DNA of 16,616 nucleotides. Origin: Burkholderiales bacterium. Lineage in GTDB: Bacteria; Pseudomonadota; Gammaproteobacteria; Burkholderiales; JAEUOS01. The stretch is taken from positions 1 to 16,616 of the forward strand of contig CANGUJ010000032.1 of assembly GCA_947456845.1 (NCBI GenBank), written 5' to 3'. Made by a program: the position numbers and the translations under genes. Each line of letters begins with the position of its first letter. The stretch's first letter is position 1. This document shows, piece by piece, positions 1 through 6,726 of this stretch. The notes under the pieces were generated by a model that worked only from the letters and a program-made list of their open reading frames with translations, had not been told where the DNA came from and did no database searches.

Positions 1-170
1 AGCAATCTTCCGCCTCACACGAAGTGGCGTCGAACATGGAGAAGATCTCGGCCGCGATCGACCGCGCCAATCACGGCTTGTCCGCCGTGGGCGGCACCTC
101 CTCGCGCCTGAAGGGGACGGCGGGCGAATTGCGCGAACTGGTACGCCACCTCGAGGCCTCGCTCAAGTGA
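1..170 (+). CDS. Methyl-accepting chemotaxis protein, C-terminal fragment (cut by window start)
   Basis: Reading from base 3 gives 55 codons and a TGA at 168-170; the rest of the gene lies left of the window. The visible tail runs through SHEVASNMEKISAAIDRAN and ends ELRELVRHLEASLK. Spaced Ala/Ser/Ile/Leu residues in an amphipathic helix, with 'NMEKI' and a 'LKGTAGELRELV' stretch, are typical of the distal end of the cytoplasmic four-helix signalling bundle of chemoreceptors. That bundle couples ligand sensing to CheA/CheW at the inner membrane. The adaptation and hairpin-tip regions are not visible, so neither the ligand nor the receptor class can be inferred. It is convergent with the minus-strand methyltransferase pair, with a 25-bp gap and no obvious hairpin terminator. 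Assignment rests on a short coiled-coil-like segment and is therefore moderate. Confidence 0.7.
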   Translation, partial: QSSASHEVASNMEKISAAIDRANHGLSAVGGTSSRLKGTAGELRELVRHLEASLK

Positions 171-195
171 GCCGGCGGGGCGGCCAGGCGGGCGG

Positions 196-786
196 TCACG
201 CGGCCTTCTTGTGCTCCGGTTTGATGGTCCAGAGGAACGCCCGACGGTAGCGGGTGGGCACGTCGAAGACGCGGTCCGGCACCCAGTCGCCCATGTCGAA
301 GGCGTTTGATACGACCCGCGCGCCTACCGCCAGTTCCTTCCATAGCTTGGGGCGAAGCCTCAGATTGAGTTCCGGCAGCAGGTAGAGGGTCACCACCGAG
401 GCCGGTCCCATGTCGACGGTGAACAGGTCGCGGCCCTCGAAGCGCACGCGCGTGTCGACACGCTCGGCCAGCGCATTGGCGGTGGCCCACTCGAGCAGCT
501 TGTAGTTGAGGTCGACGCCCACGCCCATGGCGCCGCGCCGCGCGGCAGCCACCACGAAGCGCCCGTCTCCGCAGCCCAGGTCGTACACCACATCTCTTGC
601 GCCGACGTTGGCGGCCGCCACCAGGGTGTCGACCACCCCCAGCGGCGTGGGCTCATAGACCACGTCCGCGGTGCGCGGCGGCACGCATGGCGGCTGGGTG
701 GCTTGCGCACCGGCGCGGCCGGCGGCCAGGGCCGCCAGCGGCGCGGCGGCGGCAATGAAGGTGCGGCGTTTCACGGAGGCATGCAT
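196..786 (-). CDS. Exported-looking class I SAM-dependent methyltransferase-fold protein, copy 1
   Basis: This 196-residue protein starts at the ATG at 786-784 (MHASVKRRTFIAAA). The N-terminus has a twin-arginine-type motif (KRRTFI, residues 6-11), an Ala-rich hydrophobic stretch and a likely signal-peptidase site after AGA (about residue 27). The body is a Rossmann methyltransferase: motif I DLGCGDG at 69-75, an acidic residue at the end of strand 2 (D92), and a DLF segment, followed by LYLLPELN and RPKLWKEL. This pattern resembles small DOT1/FAM173-like protein methyltransferases, but the substrate is unknown. No strong Shine-Dalgarno precedes the start. It lies 14 bp downstream of a close paralogue and is probably co-transcribed with it. 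A signal peptide on a SAM-binding fold is odd, because SAM is cytoplasmic. The fold assignment is firm; activity is not. Confidence 0.85.
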   Translation of the reverse strand: MHASVKRRTFIAAAAPLAALAAGRAGAQATQPPCVPPRTADVVYEPTPLGVVDTLVAAANVGARDVVYDLGCGDGRFVVAAARRGAMGVGVDLNYKLLEWATANALAERVDTRVRFEGRDLFTVDMGPASVVTLYLLPELNLRLRPKLWKELAVGARVVSNAFDMGDWVPDRVFDVPTRYRRAFLWTIKPEHKKAA

Positions 787-800
787 GGAATGGGTGGCGC

Positions 801-1373
801 CTAGGTCGCGGTCTTGTCTTCGGGCTTGACGGTATAGAGGTAGGCATTCAGGTAGCGGGTCGGCACGTCGATTACCCGGTCCGGCTTCCAGCCCGGCACC
901 TCGAAGCCGTTGGCGACCACCCGCGCACCCACCTTCAGCTCGCGGAAGAGCTTGGGCCGCAGCCGGCGATTCATCTCCGGCAGAATGTACAGGGCGATCA
1001 CGCTGGCGGCGGAGAGATCGGTCAGGAACAGGTCCTGATTCCAGATCTTCACCCGTTCGCCGACCCGCTCCGCCAGCACGTTGGCCTGCGCCCATTCGAC
1101 CAGATGCGGGTCGATCTCGATGCCGACGCCGCTGGCGCCGCGCCGGGCCGCGGCCACGACGATGCGTCCATCGCCGCATCCCAGGTCGTAGACGACGTCG
1201 CCGGTCCCGACCCGCGCCAGGTCGAGCATGGTTTCCACCACGCCGCGCGGGGTGGGCTCGTAGACGACGTCGGCCGTGCGGATATACGCGCACGGCGGCA
1301 GGTCGGTGGACTGCGCGGCGGCGGTGCCGGCGAAACCCAGGCCGGATGCTGCGACGAACTGGCGACGGTTCAT
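801..1373 (-). CDS. Exported-looking class I SAM-dependent methyltransferase-fold protein, copy 2
   Basis: This 190-residue protein starts at the ATG at 1373-1371 (MNRRQFVAAS) and stops with TAG. It is a tandem paralogue of the downstream copy. They share the identical block RTADVVYEPTP, motif I DLGCGDG (here 63-69), the acidic strand-2 end (E86/D88), the DLF segment, ILPEMN/RRLRPKLF, and a closing 'VPTRY...VKPE'. The N-terminus again has a twin-arginine motif (NRRQFV, residues 2-7), a short hydrophobic region and an AAA-Q cleavage-like site near residue 20. Both copies keep a PPC cysteine just after the signal (C28 here), which does not fit a lipobox. Reading further upstream to 1475 adds 34 residues without methyltransferase similarity and places the twin-arginine motif internally, so the shorter start is preferred. 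It is divergent from the radical SAM gene across 73 bp. Confidence 0.85.
   Translation of the reverse strand: MNRRQFVAASGLGFAGTAAAQSTDLPPCAYIRTADVVYEPTPRGVVETMLDLARVGTGDVVYDLGCGDGRIVVAAARRGASGVGIEIDPHLVEWAQANVLAERVGERVKIWNQDLFLTDLSAASVIALYILPEMNRRLRPKLFRELKVGARVVANGFEVPGWKPDRVIDVPTRYLNAYLYTVKPEDKTAT
801..1373 (-). repeat. Tandem gene duplication unit (paired with 196-786)
   Basis: The two methyltransferase genes are head-to-tail copies separated by 14 bp. They are recognisably related along their whole length, including the signal region, with several identical peptide blocks. They have clearly diverged at the nucleotide level, so this is an old duplication or a maintained paralogue pair rather than a recent amplification. 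Confidence 0.7.
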
Positions 1374-1432
1374 GGCAAGGCTCGCGTGGAAGAACCATGA
1401 ATTACAGCATGCGGCACCCCGCAGCGCCAGCG

Positions 1433-1438
1433 TAAAAT
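1433..1438 (+). promoter_or_regulatory. Candidate -10 box (TAAAAT) for the radical SAM gene
   Basis: TAAAAT differs from the sigma-70 consensus at one position and ends 8 bp before the ATG at 1447. Transcription from it would begin at about 1444-1446, leaving essentially no leader. No convincing -35 hexamer is seen 16-18 bp upstream (the best is near 1409-1416, GC-rich), and no Shine-Dalgarno precedes the ATG. This fits a leaderless or near-leaderless transcript but is not proof of one. Confidence 0.35.
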
Positions 1439-1446
1439 GCGGACGC

Positions 1447-3000
1447 ATGCATCGCATCGTCCTTTCAACCCTCAACGCGCGCTATTCGCACGCGTCGCTC
1501 GGCTTGCGCTGCCTGCGCGCCAACATGGGCGAACTGCGCGACCACACGCATATCCTCGAGATGGTCACCGGCGTGAGGACCGAGTCGGCCGTGGAACGTC
1601 TGCTCGCGCTGCAGCCGGCCGTCATCGGCTTCGGCGTCTACATCTGGAATGTCGAGGACATCACGCGCATCGTCGCGATGCTCAAGACGTTGGCCCCGGA
1701 GATCGTGGTGGTGCTGGGCGGGCCGGAGGTGAGTTTCGAGACCGCAAACCAGCGCATCTGCGCATTGGCCGACTACGTCGTGACCGGCTGGGGCGAGGTG
1801 ACCTTCGCGGCGCTCGTCCGGCAGATTCTGGACGGCCCCGGACCGCTGATGAAGGTGCATGCCGGGGTGCAGCCGCCCCTGCGCGATCTGGCGCTGCCCT
1901 ATGGCGAGTACGGCGACGAAGACATCGCCAGGCGCCACCTTTATGTCGAGGCCTCCCGCGGCTGCCCGTTCAAGTGCGAGTTCTGCCTGTCTGCGCTCGA
2001 CAAGACCGCGTGGCCGTTCGACCTGGCGCGCTTTCTCGGCGCGATGGAGGCCCTGTGGAATCGCGGCGCGCGGGCTTTCAGGTTCGTTGACCGCACCTTC
2101 AATCTCAATGTCGCGACCAGCCTTTCGATCCTCGAGTTCTTTCTGGCGCGCCTCGAGGCCGACCCGACCGACCCGTGCTTCGTGCATTTCGAGGTGGTCC
2201 CCGACCATCTCCCAGATGCGCTCAAGGACGCCATCCGCCGTTTCCCGCCGGGATCACTGCAACTGGAACTCGGCATACAAAGCTTCAATCCCGAGGTGCA
2301 GAAGCGGGTCTCGCGCCGCCAGGACAACGAGCGGGCCTGCGCGAACCTGGGCTGGCTGCGCCGGGAGTCCGGAGCGCACCTGCATGTCGACCTGATCGCC
2401 GGCCTGCCGGGCGAGACCCTCGAGAGCTTTGCCGCCGGATTCGACCGGCTCATCTCGCTTCGGCCGCACGAGATCCAGTTCGGCATCCTCAAGCGCCTGC
2501 GCGGCACCCCGATCATCCGCCATACCGAGGCGCACCGGATGCGCTACAACCCCGACCCGCCCTATAACATCCTGGCAACCGACGTGATCGATTTTTCGAC
2601 CATGCAGCGGCTGGCGCGCTTCGCGCGCTACTGGGACATGGTGGCCAATTCGGGGCGCTTCCAGGACACTTTGCCGATGCTGCTGTCGACCGATGCCGAC
2701 GGGTCGCCCTTCGCCGGCTTCATGGCGCTGTCGGACTGGCTCTACATGACGGCGGGCCAGACCCATCAAGTGGCGATGGAGCGCCTGTTCGACCTGCTGC
2801 ACACCTATCTCCTGGGGCCGTGCGCGCTGGAGCGCGCAACGGTGGAGGCGGCGCTTTCCGCCGACTATGCGCGCAGCGGCGGACGCGGCAAGCCGGCGTT
2901 CATCGACAGGATCCCGCCTGAGAGCGGCGGACGCCGCGGCGCCGGTCGCGCGGTGGGCGTGCGCACCCCCGCGCGGCAGGCCCGTCATCTCGCGGCGTGA
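1447..3000 (+). CDS. B12-binding-type radical SAM protein with DUF4080-like C-terminus
   Basis: This 517-residue protein has an N-terminal cobalamin-binding-type Rossmann domain (about residues 1-130: STLNARYSHASLGLR, then GGPEVS at 91-96 and a VVTGWGE segment). It lacks an obvious DxHxxG cobalt-ligating motif, so any B12 binding would be base-off without the histidine. The radical SAM core begins with the [4Fe-4S] motif RGCPFKCEFC (C173, C177, C180), followed by FRFVDRTFN and a GIQSF strand. The remaining C-terminal part matches the DUF4080 layout. The family's reaction is not known to me; members are putative oxidoreductases or methylases. The ATG at 1447 is chosen because family members begin with this motif; a GTG-type extension to 1276 would overlap the divergent gene. 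The downstream monooxygenase starts 71 bp after its stop, so partial co-transcription is possible. The last 25 residues are Arg/Gly-rich and probably disordered. Confidence 0.9.
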   Translation: MHRIVLSTLNARYSHASLGLRCLRANMGELRDHTHILEMVTGVRTESAVERLLALQPAVIGFGVYIWNVEDITRIVAMLKTLAPEIVVVLGGPEVSFETANQRICALADYVVTGWGEVTFAALVRQILDGPGPLMKVHAGVQPPLRDLALPYGEYGDEDIARRHLYVEASRGCPFKCEFCLSALDKTAWPFDLARFLGAMEALWNRGARAFRFVDRTFNLNVATSLSILEFFLARLEADPTDPCFVHFEVVPDHLPDALKDAIRRFPPGSLQLELGIQSFNPEVQKRVSRRQDNERACANLGWLRRESGAHLHVDLIAGLPGETLESFAAGFDRLISLRPHEIQFGILKRLRGTPIIRHTEAHRMRYNPDPPYNILATDVIDFSTMQRLARFARYWDMVANSGRFQDTLPMLLSTDADGSPFAGFMALSDWLYMTAGQTHQVAMERLFDLLHTYLLGPCALERATVEAALSADYARSGGRGKPAFIDRIPPESGGRRGAGRAVGVRTPARQARHLAA

Positions 3001-3071
3001 GTCGCTGAAGGCGGCGGCCAGGCATGCTTGTTTCCGTGTAACGAGTGAGTCTTTCGAGGGACACAACCATC

Positions 3072-4271
3072 ATGAAATGCGTGATTGCAGGAGCGGGCGT
3101 GGCGGGTTGCATCGTCGCGCGCGCGTTGAGCCGGGTGCCGGGCATCGAGGTCATCTGCCTGGAGCAGGTCGAGGCCAGCGATCATTCGGAATCCGGTACG
3201 GGGCTCAATGTGGGCCCAAACGCGGTCAAGGCCCTGCTCCGGCACGACCCGCAGCTGCACGACGCGGTGCAGGCCAGGAGCCTGCCGTGGAAATCGTGGC
3301 GCATCTCCCTGACCGATGGCACCGAACTGTTCAACCTGCCGCTGATGCAGGTGGCCGACAATCTCGGCATCCGCATCCGCTGGTCCGAGTTGTATGCCGC
3401 CCTGCGCGGCGAAGCCCGCGGCCTGATCCGCTACGGCGCGAGGGTATCGTCGGTCGCCTACATGGCGGGCGACCCGGCGCGCCTGGCCGTCGATTACGTC
3501 CGGGACGGGGTTGCGTACCACGTCGAGGACGTCGACCTGCTGGTGGCCGGCGACGGGCGTTATTCCCTCACGCGCGAGCGGCTCGCCGGCACGCCCGTCA
3601 TGCGCCAGCACGGCGTGGTGATCTACCGCCTGCTGGTACCGGATACCGCGGGCGGCCTGATCGACGACTATGAACAATGGTTCAACGGGCCCAACCGCCT
3701 GTTGGCGTTCCGCGTACCGGGTGAGGCGATCTACATCGCGGGCACCTTCCCGATCCCGCCTGGGGCCGAGGTGCCGCAGGCGGCCAAGAACGCCGACCAC
3801 CTGCGCACCCTGTACACGCCTTCCGGAGGCATGCCTTCAGCGCAGTGCGCCTGGCTGATCGACCAGGTGTGCGGCAATGTGGCGTCGATTCACTGGGCGC
3901 GGCTGCAGGAATCGCCACCGCTCTACAGCGACGAGCGCGGGCATGTGCTCTACCTCGGGGATGCGGCGCACGGCATGGTGCCGACGCTGGGCCAGGGGGC
4001 GACCCAGGCCATCGAGGACGCCTGCGTGGCCGCCGACCTGCTGGTCAGGCATTGCGCGGGCGGCGGCGCCTCCGGCGCGGACATGCCCGCGGTGCTGCAG
4101 GAGTTCGTGCGCCTGCGCCAGGAGCGGGTGCGCTTCGTGATGGATTTTTCGCGCGAGGCCAGCGACACGCTCGAGGCGGGCGCCGATCCGGTGGCGGGCG
4201 CGCGGAAAAAGCTCGAGGCGCCCTTCCAGCAGAAGCTCGCGCGCCTGTACCGCGACGTCACCCGGGTCTGA
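3072..4271 (+). CDS. FAD-dependent aromatic/heterocycle monooxygenase (group A flavoprotein hydroxylase)
   Basis: This is a 399-residue single-component flavin hydroxylase (PF01494-type), likely cytosolic and NAD(P)H-dependent. Three diagnostic motifs are in order: the ADP-binding GAGVAG at residues 7-12, the DG motif (VAGDGRYS, around 161), and the GD motif LGDAAHGMVPTLGQGA at 295-310. Length matches salicylate, 6-hydroxynicotinate and 2,6-dihydroxypyridine hydroxylases. Substrate cannot be read from sequence. The ATG at 3072 is preferred over an in-frame GTG at 3045 because the FAD motif normally starts within a few residues of the N-terminus; AGGGA at 3057-3061 is a somewhat distant ribosome-binding site. 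Its stop lies 6 bp before a ring-opening amidohydrolase, which argues strongly that the two act on the same compound. I infer that it hydroxylates an N-heterocycle or cyclic amide before ring opening. Confidence 0.88.
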   Translation: MKCVIAGAGVAGCIVARALSRVPGIEVICLEQVEASDHSESGTGLNVGPNAVKALLRHDPQLHDAVQARSLPWKSWRISLTDGTELFNLPLMQVADNLGIRIRWSELYAALRGEARGLIRYGARVSSVAYMAGDPARLAVDYVRDGVAYHVEDVDLLVAGDGRYSLTRERLAGTPVMRQHGVVIYRLLVPDTAGGLIDDYEQWFNGPNRLLAFRVPGEAIYIAGTFPIPPGAEVPQAAKNADHLRTLYTPSGGMPSAQCAWLIDQVCGNVASIHWARLQESPPLYSDERGHVLYLGDAAHGMVPTLGQGATQAIEDACVAADLLVRHCAGGGASGADMPAVLQEFVRLRQERVRFVMDFSREASDTLEAGADPVAGARKKLEAPFQQKLARLYRDVTRV

Positions 4272-4277
4272 GCGCAC

Positions 4278-5384
4278 ATGCGCGCCACCGTGCATCGCTT
4301 CACCATGCGCGACCCGGGCGACGTGTCGCAGCTGGCGGCGGCCATTCAAGGCGGCGAGGTCAATCCGGCGCACATCGTGGCCTGCATCGGCAAGACCGAG
4401 GGCAACGGCCTGGTCAACGACTACACGCGCGGCTTCCTGGTGCAATCCCTCAAGCTGCTGCTGGCCGAGGCGCTATGCACCACGCAGGACGCGGTCGCCC
4501 GGTCGGTGATTTTCATCTTCTCCGGCGGCACCGAGGGCGTGCTGACGCCGCACTACACGGTGTTTTGCGTCGACGGCGATGCGCCGGCGGCAGCGGGCGG
4601 CCCGAAGCGCCTGGCCATCGGCCGGGCCTTCACGCCGGTGCCGCTGCCGGAGGAGATCGGCACGCGCGCGCAGGTGAACATGGTGGCGGATGCCGTGCGG
4701 CGGGCGATGCGCGACGCCGGTATCGCCGATCCCGCCGATGTCCATTTCGTGCAGGTCAAGGGCGGTTGCGTCACCACCGATGCGGCGCAGACCGCGCTGG
4801 CGCGCGGCGCGAAGCTCGTCAGCGGCGATCCCAACAAGTCGATGGCCTTTAGCCGCGTGGCGGGTGCGTTCGGCGTGATGCAGGGGTTGGGCGAGATCGC
4901 GGCCGATGCGGTCGACGAGGCCGACTTCTTCGCGCGGCCCGAGATATGGAGCGGCCGCGCCAGCATCTCCTCGGGCATCGAGGTGGCGGAAAACGAGGTG
5001 GTGGTGTTCGGCAATGCCGCCGGCTGGTCCAGCGGGTTCGTCATCGCGCATCACACCATGGACGATGCGCTCGACATCAACGGCATCTATGCCTGCCTGG
5101 ACGAACTCGGGATCGCCGCGCGCGGCGACAACCGTGCGTCCGGCATGGAGCGCATTGCCTGCGCCCTGGTGAAGTGCGAGCCGGATGCGCGTGGCCAGGT
5201 ACGCGGCCGGCGCCACACCATGTGGCAGGACGGCGACATCAACGCGCAGCGCCACATCCGCGGCGCGGTCGGCGGCCTGGTGGCCGGGGTGCTGGGCGAC
5301 ACGCGCATCTTCGTTTCCGGGGGCGCCGAGCACCAGGGGCCGCCGGGCGGCGGCCTGATCGCCCTGATCGCCCGGACGGACTGA
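4278..5384 (+). CDS. Ring-opening amidohydrolase (cyanuric acid hydrolase/barbiturase family)
   Basis: This 368-residue protein hydrolyses a cyclic amide bond. The family is small and has a threefold pseudo-symmetric fold with one Ser-Lys pair per repeat. All three pairs are visible: K39 (ACIGKTEGNG) with S82 (IFSGGTEG), K161 (HFVQVKGG) with S231/S232 (ASISSGIEVAENE), and K299 (ALVKCEPDARG) with S347 (FVSGGAEHQGPPGGG). Known members open cyanuric acid or barbiturate. Around the second lysine I recall characterised members having Lys-Cys-Pro-Leu-Leu, whereas this protein has Lys-Gly-Gly-Cys-Val, which hints at a different ring. It follows the flavin monooxygenase by 6 bp and is surely co-transcribed with it. 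Barbiturase of oxidative pyrimidine breakdown is one option, but no uracil dehydrogenase, ureidomalonase or other pyrimidine or s-triazine pathway gene is nearby. Family is certain; substrate is open. Confidence 0.92.
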   Translation: MRATVHRFTMRDPGDVSQLAAAIQGGEVNPAHIVACIGKTEGNGLVNDYTRGFLVQSLKLLLAEALCTTQDAVARSVIFIFSGGTEGVLTPHYTVFCVDGDAPAAAGGPKRLAIGRAFTPVPLPEEIGTRAQVNMVADAVRRAMRDAGIADPADVHFVQVKGGCVTTDAAQTALARGAKLVSGDPNKSMAFSRVAGAFGVMQGLGEIAADAVDEADFFARPEIWSGRASISSGIEVAENEVVVFGNAAGWSSGFVIAHHTMDDALDINGIYACLDELGIAARGDNRASGMERIACALVKCEPDARGQVRGRRHTMWQDGDINAQRHIRGAVGGLVAGVLGDTRIFVSGGAEHQGPPGGGLIALIARTD

Positions 5385-5389
5385 GCGGG

Positions 5390-5426
5390 CCGGCCGGCGG
5401 CGATTTGCGCGAAAATGCCGGGCCGG
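5390..5426 (+). other. GC-rich imperfect hairpin after the ring-opening hydrolase gene
   Basis: CCGGCCGGC at 5390-5398 can pair with GCCGGGCCGG at 5417-5426 with one bulged G, around an 18-nt loop. It lies just past the hydrolase stop and before the CoA-transferase. No T-tract follows, so it is a weak terminator candidate and may instead be an mRNA-stabilising or attenuating hairpin. Chance formation in GC-rich DNA is quite possible. Confidence 0.3.
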
Positions 5427-5499
5427 GCCGAGTGTGGACGTGTTCGTCGCATGCCCGGTTCCCGCCGATGATTCCCTTTCCCTCCAAGAGACAAACCGC

Positions 5500-6681
5500 A
5501 TGCCGCACATTCCCGCTTCATCCGCCCTCAAAGACCTGCGCATCCTCGACCTCACGCGCGTGCGGGCCGGCCCCACTTGCGTAAAGCAGTTTGCCGACTT
5601 CGGCGCCGATGTCATCAAGATCGAGTCGCCGGAACCCGACACCATGAGCGGACCGCGGCACGGCTTCGACATGCAGAACCTGCATCGCAACAAGCGCTCG
5701 CTCACCCTCGACATGAAGGCGCCTGACGGCAGGGAAATCCTTTTCAAGCTGGTCAAGACGGCCGATGTGGTGGTGGAGAATTTCCGCCCCGACGTGAAGT
5801 TCCGCCTCGGCATCGACTACGAATCCCTGCGCGCGGTAAACAAGCGCATCATCCTCGCCTCGATTTCCGGCTTCGGCCAGGACGGGCCCTACGGCACCCG
5901 GCCGGGCTTCGACCAGATCGCGCAGGGCATGGGCGGTTTCATGTCGGTGACCGGCTTTCCCGGCGGCGGCCCGGTGCGCGCCGGCACGGCGATCGCCGAC
6001 CTCTCCGGCGGCATGTTCGCCGCCCTCGGCATCTTCACCGCCCTGTGGGAGCGCCAGACATCGGGCGAAGGCCAGTGGGTGCAGTCAAGCCTGCTCATGT
6101 CGCAGATCGCGCTGATGGACTTCCAGGCGGCGCGCTACCTGATGAAGGGCGAAGTTCCCGGGCAGGCGGGCAACGACCATCCCACTTCCATGCCCACCTC
6201 GGCTTACAAGACCAAGGACGGCTACGTCAACATCGCCGCCTCCGGCCAGGTGATGTGGAAGCGCCTGTCGGAGGTGATGGGGCGTCCGGAACTGTTCAGC
6301 CAGGACGAGTTCAAGGATGAACCTTCGCGCTCGAAGAACCGCGTGGCGTTGAACGAGGAAATCACCAAGGCGACCGTCACCCGCGATACCGCCGAGTGGG
6401 TCGAAGTCCTGAACGAGGCCGGCGTGCCGTGCGGCCCGATCTACACCGTCGACCAGGTATTCGCCGATCCGCAGGTCAAGCACCTCGGTGCCGCCGCGCC
6501 GGTGCAGCACCCCGCACTGGGCGAGATCAGGATCGTCAACCAGGCGGTCAAGCTGTCACGCACGCCGGCGACGATGGCCCGCGCCACGCCGGAGCACAGC
6601 GAGCATACGGCGGAGATCTTGAAGGAGATCGGCTACAGCGACGCGCAGATCGAGGACCTGAAGGCGCGCAAGGTGGTTTGA
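5500..6681 (+). CDS. Class III CoA-transferase (CaiB/BaiF/formyl-CoA transferase family), first copy
   Basis: This 393-residue cytosolic enzyme moves CoA between carboxylic acids through an aspartyl-CoA anhydride. The N-terminus carries the Rossmann signature (LRILDLTRVRAGPTC, FADFGADVIKIESP), then NKRSLTLDMK and VVENFRP. The catalytic aspartate is D167 in AIADLSGGMFAALG, where formyl-CoA transferase has Asp169. The C-terminal half (GYVNIAASGQ, EAGVPCGPIYTVDQVFADPQ) completes the interlocked-ring fold. The ATG at 5500 is chosen for its fit to family starts and AAGAG about 9 nt upstream; an in-frame start at 5434 would add 22 unrelated residues. It sits 115 bp after the ring-opening hydrolase on the same strand and may activate the acid released by ring opening, which is inference. 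The family covers formyl-, succinyl-, carnitinyl- and other acyl groups, so the acid cannot be named. Confidence 0.9.
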   Translation: MPHIPASSALKDLRILDLTRVRAGPTCVKQFADFGADVIKIESPEPDTMSGPRHGFDMQNLHRNKRSLTLDMKAPDGREILFKLVKTADVVVENFRPDVKFRLGIDYESLRAVNKRIILASISGFGQDGPYGTRPGFDQIAQGMGGFMSVTGFPGGGPVRAGTAIADLSGGMFAALGIFTALWERQTSGEGQWVQSSLLMSQIALMDFQAARYLMKGEVPGQAGNDHPTSMPTSAYKTKDGYVNIAASGQVMWKRLSEVMGRPELFSQDEFKDEPSRSKNRVALNEEITKATVTRDTAEWVEVLNEAGVPCGPIYTVDQVFADPQVKHLGAAAPVQHPALGEIRIVNQAVKLSRTPATMARATPEHSEHTAEILKEIGYSDAQIEDLKARKVV

Positions 6682-6689
6682 CGCGAGGC

Positions 6690-6717
6690 GGGTGCCGGCG
6701 TGGCGATGCCGGCCCCC
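6690..6717. terminator. Possible bidirectional terminator hairpin between convergent genes
   Basis: GCCGGC at 6694-6699 and GCCGGC at 6708-6713 form a 6-bp stem around an 8-nt loop. The stem can be extended by a GGG/CCC outer pairing across one mismatch. It lies in the 45-bp gap between the converging stops of the CoA-transferase and the MmgE/PrpD gene. It lacks a clear T-tract in either direction, so only position and symmetry support it. Confidence 0.35.
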
Positions 6718-6726
6718 CTCATGCCG

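Noticed and set aside
196..1398. A 400-codon minus-strand open frame spanning both methyltransferase genes.
   Set aside because: Only its C-terminal 196 codons encode the methyltransferase. The N-terminal part is an out-of-frame, Arg/Pro-rich reading of the upstream paralogue, so it is not a fusion.
4278..5384. Calling the hydrolase atzD/trzD in an s-triazine degradation operon.
   Set aside because: No biuret or allophanate hydrolase or other triazine gene is adjacent, and the motif after the second lysine differs from what I recall for those enzymes.
4473..5813. A 446-codon minus-strand open frame opposite the ring-opening hydrolase.
   Set aside because: It is an antisense shadow: no family motifs, skewed Arg/His/Ala composition, and it overlaps two well-supported genes.
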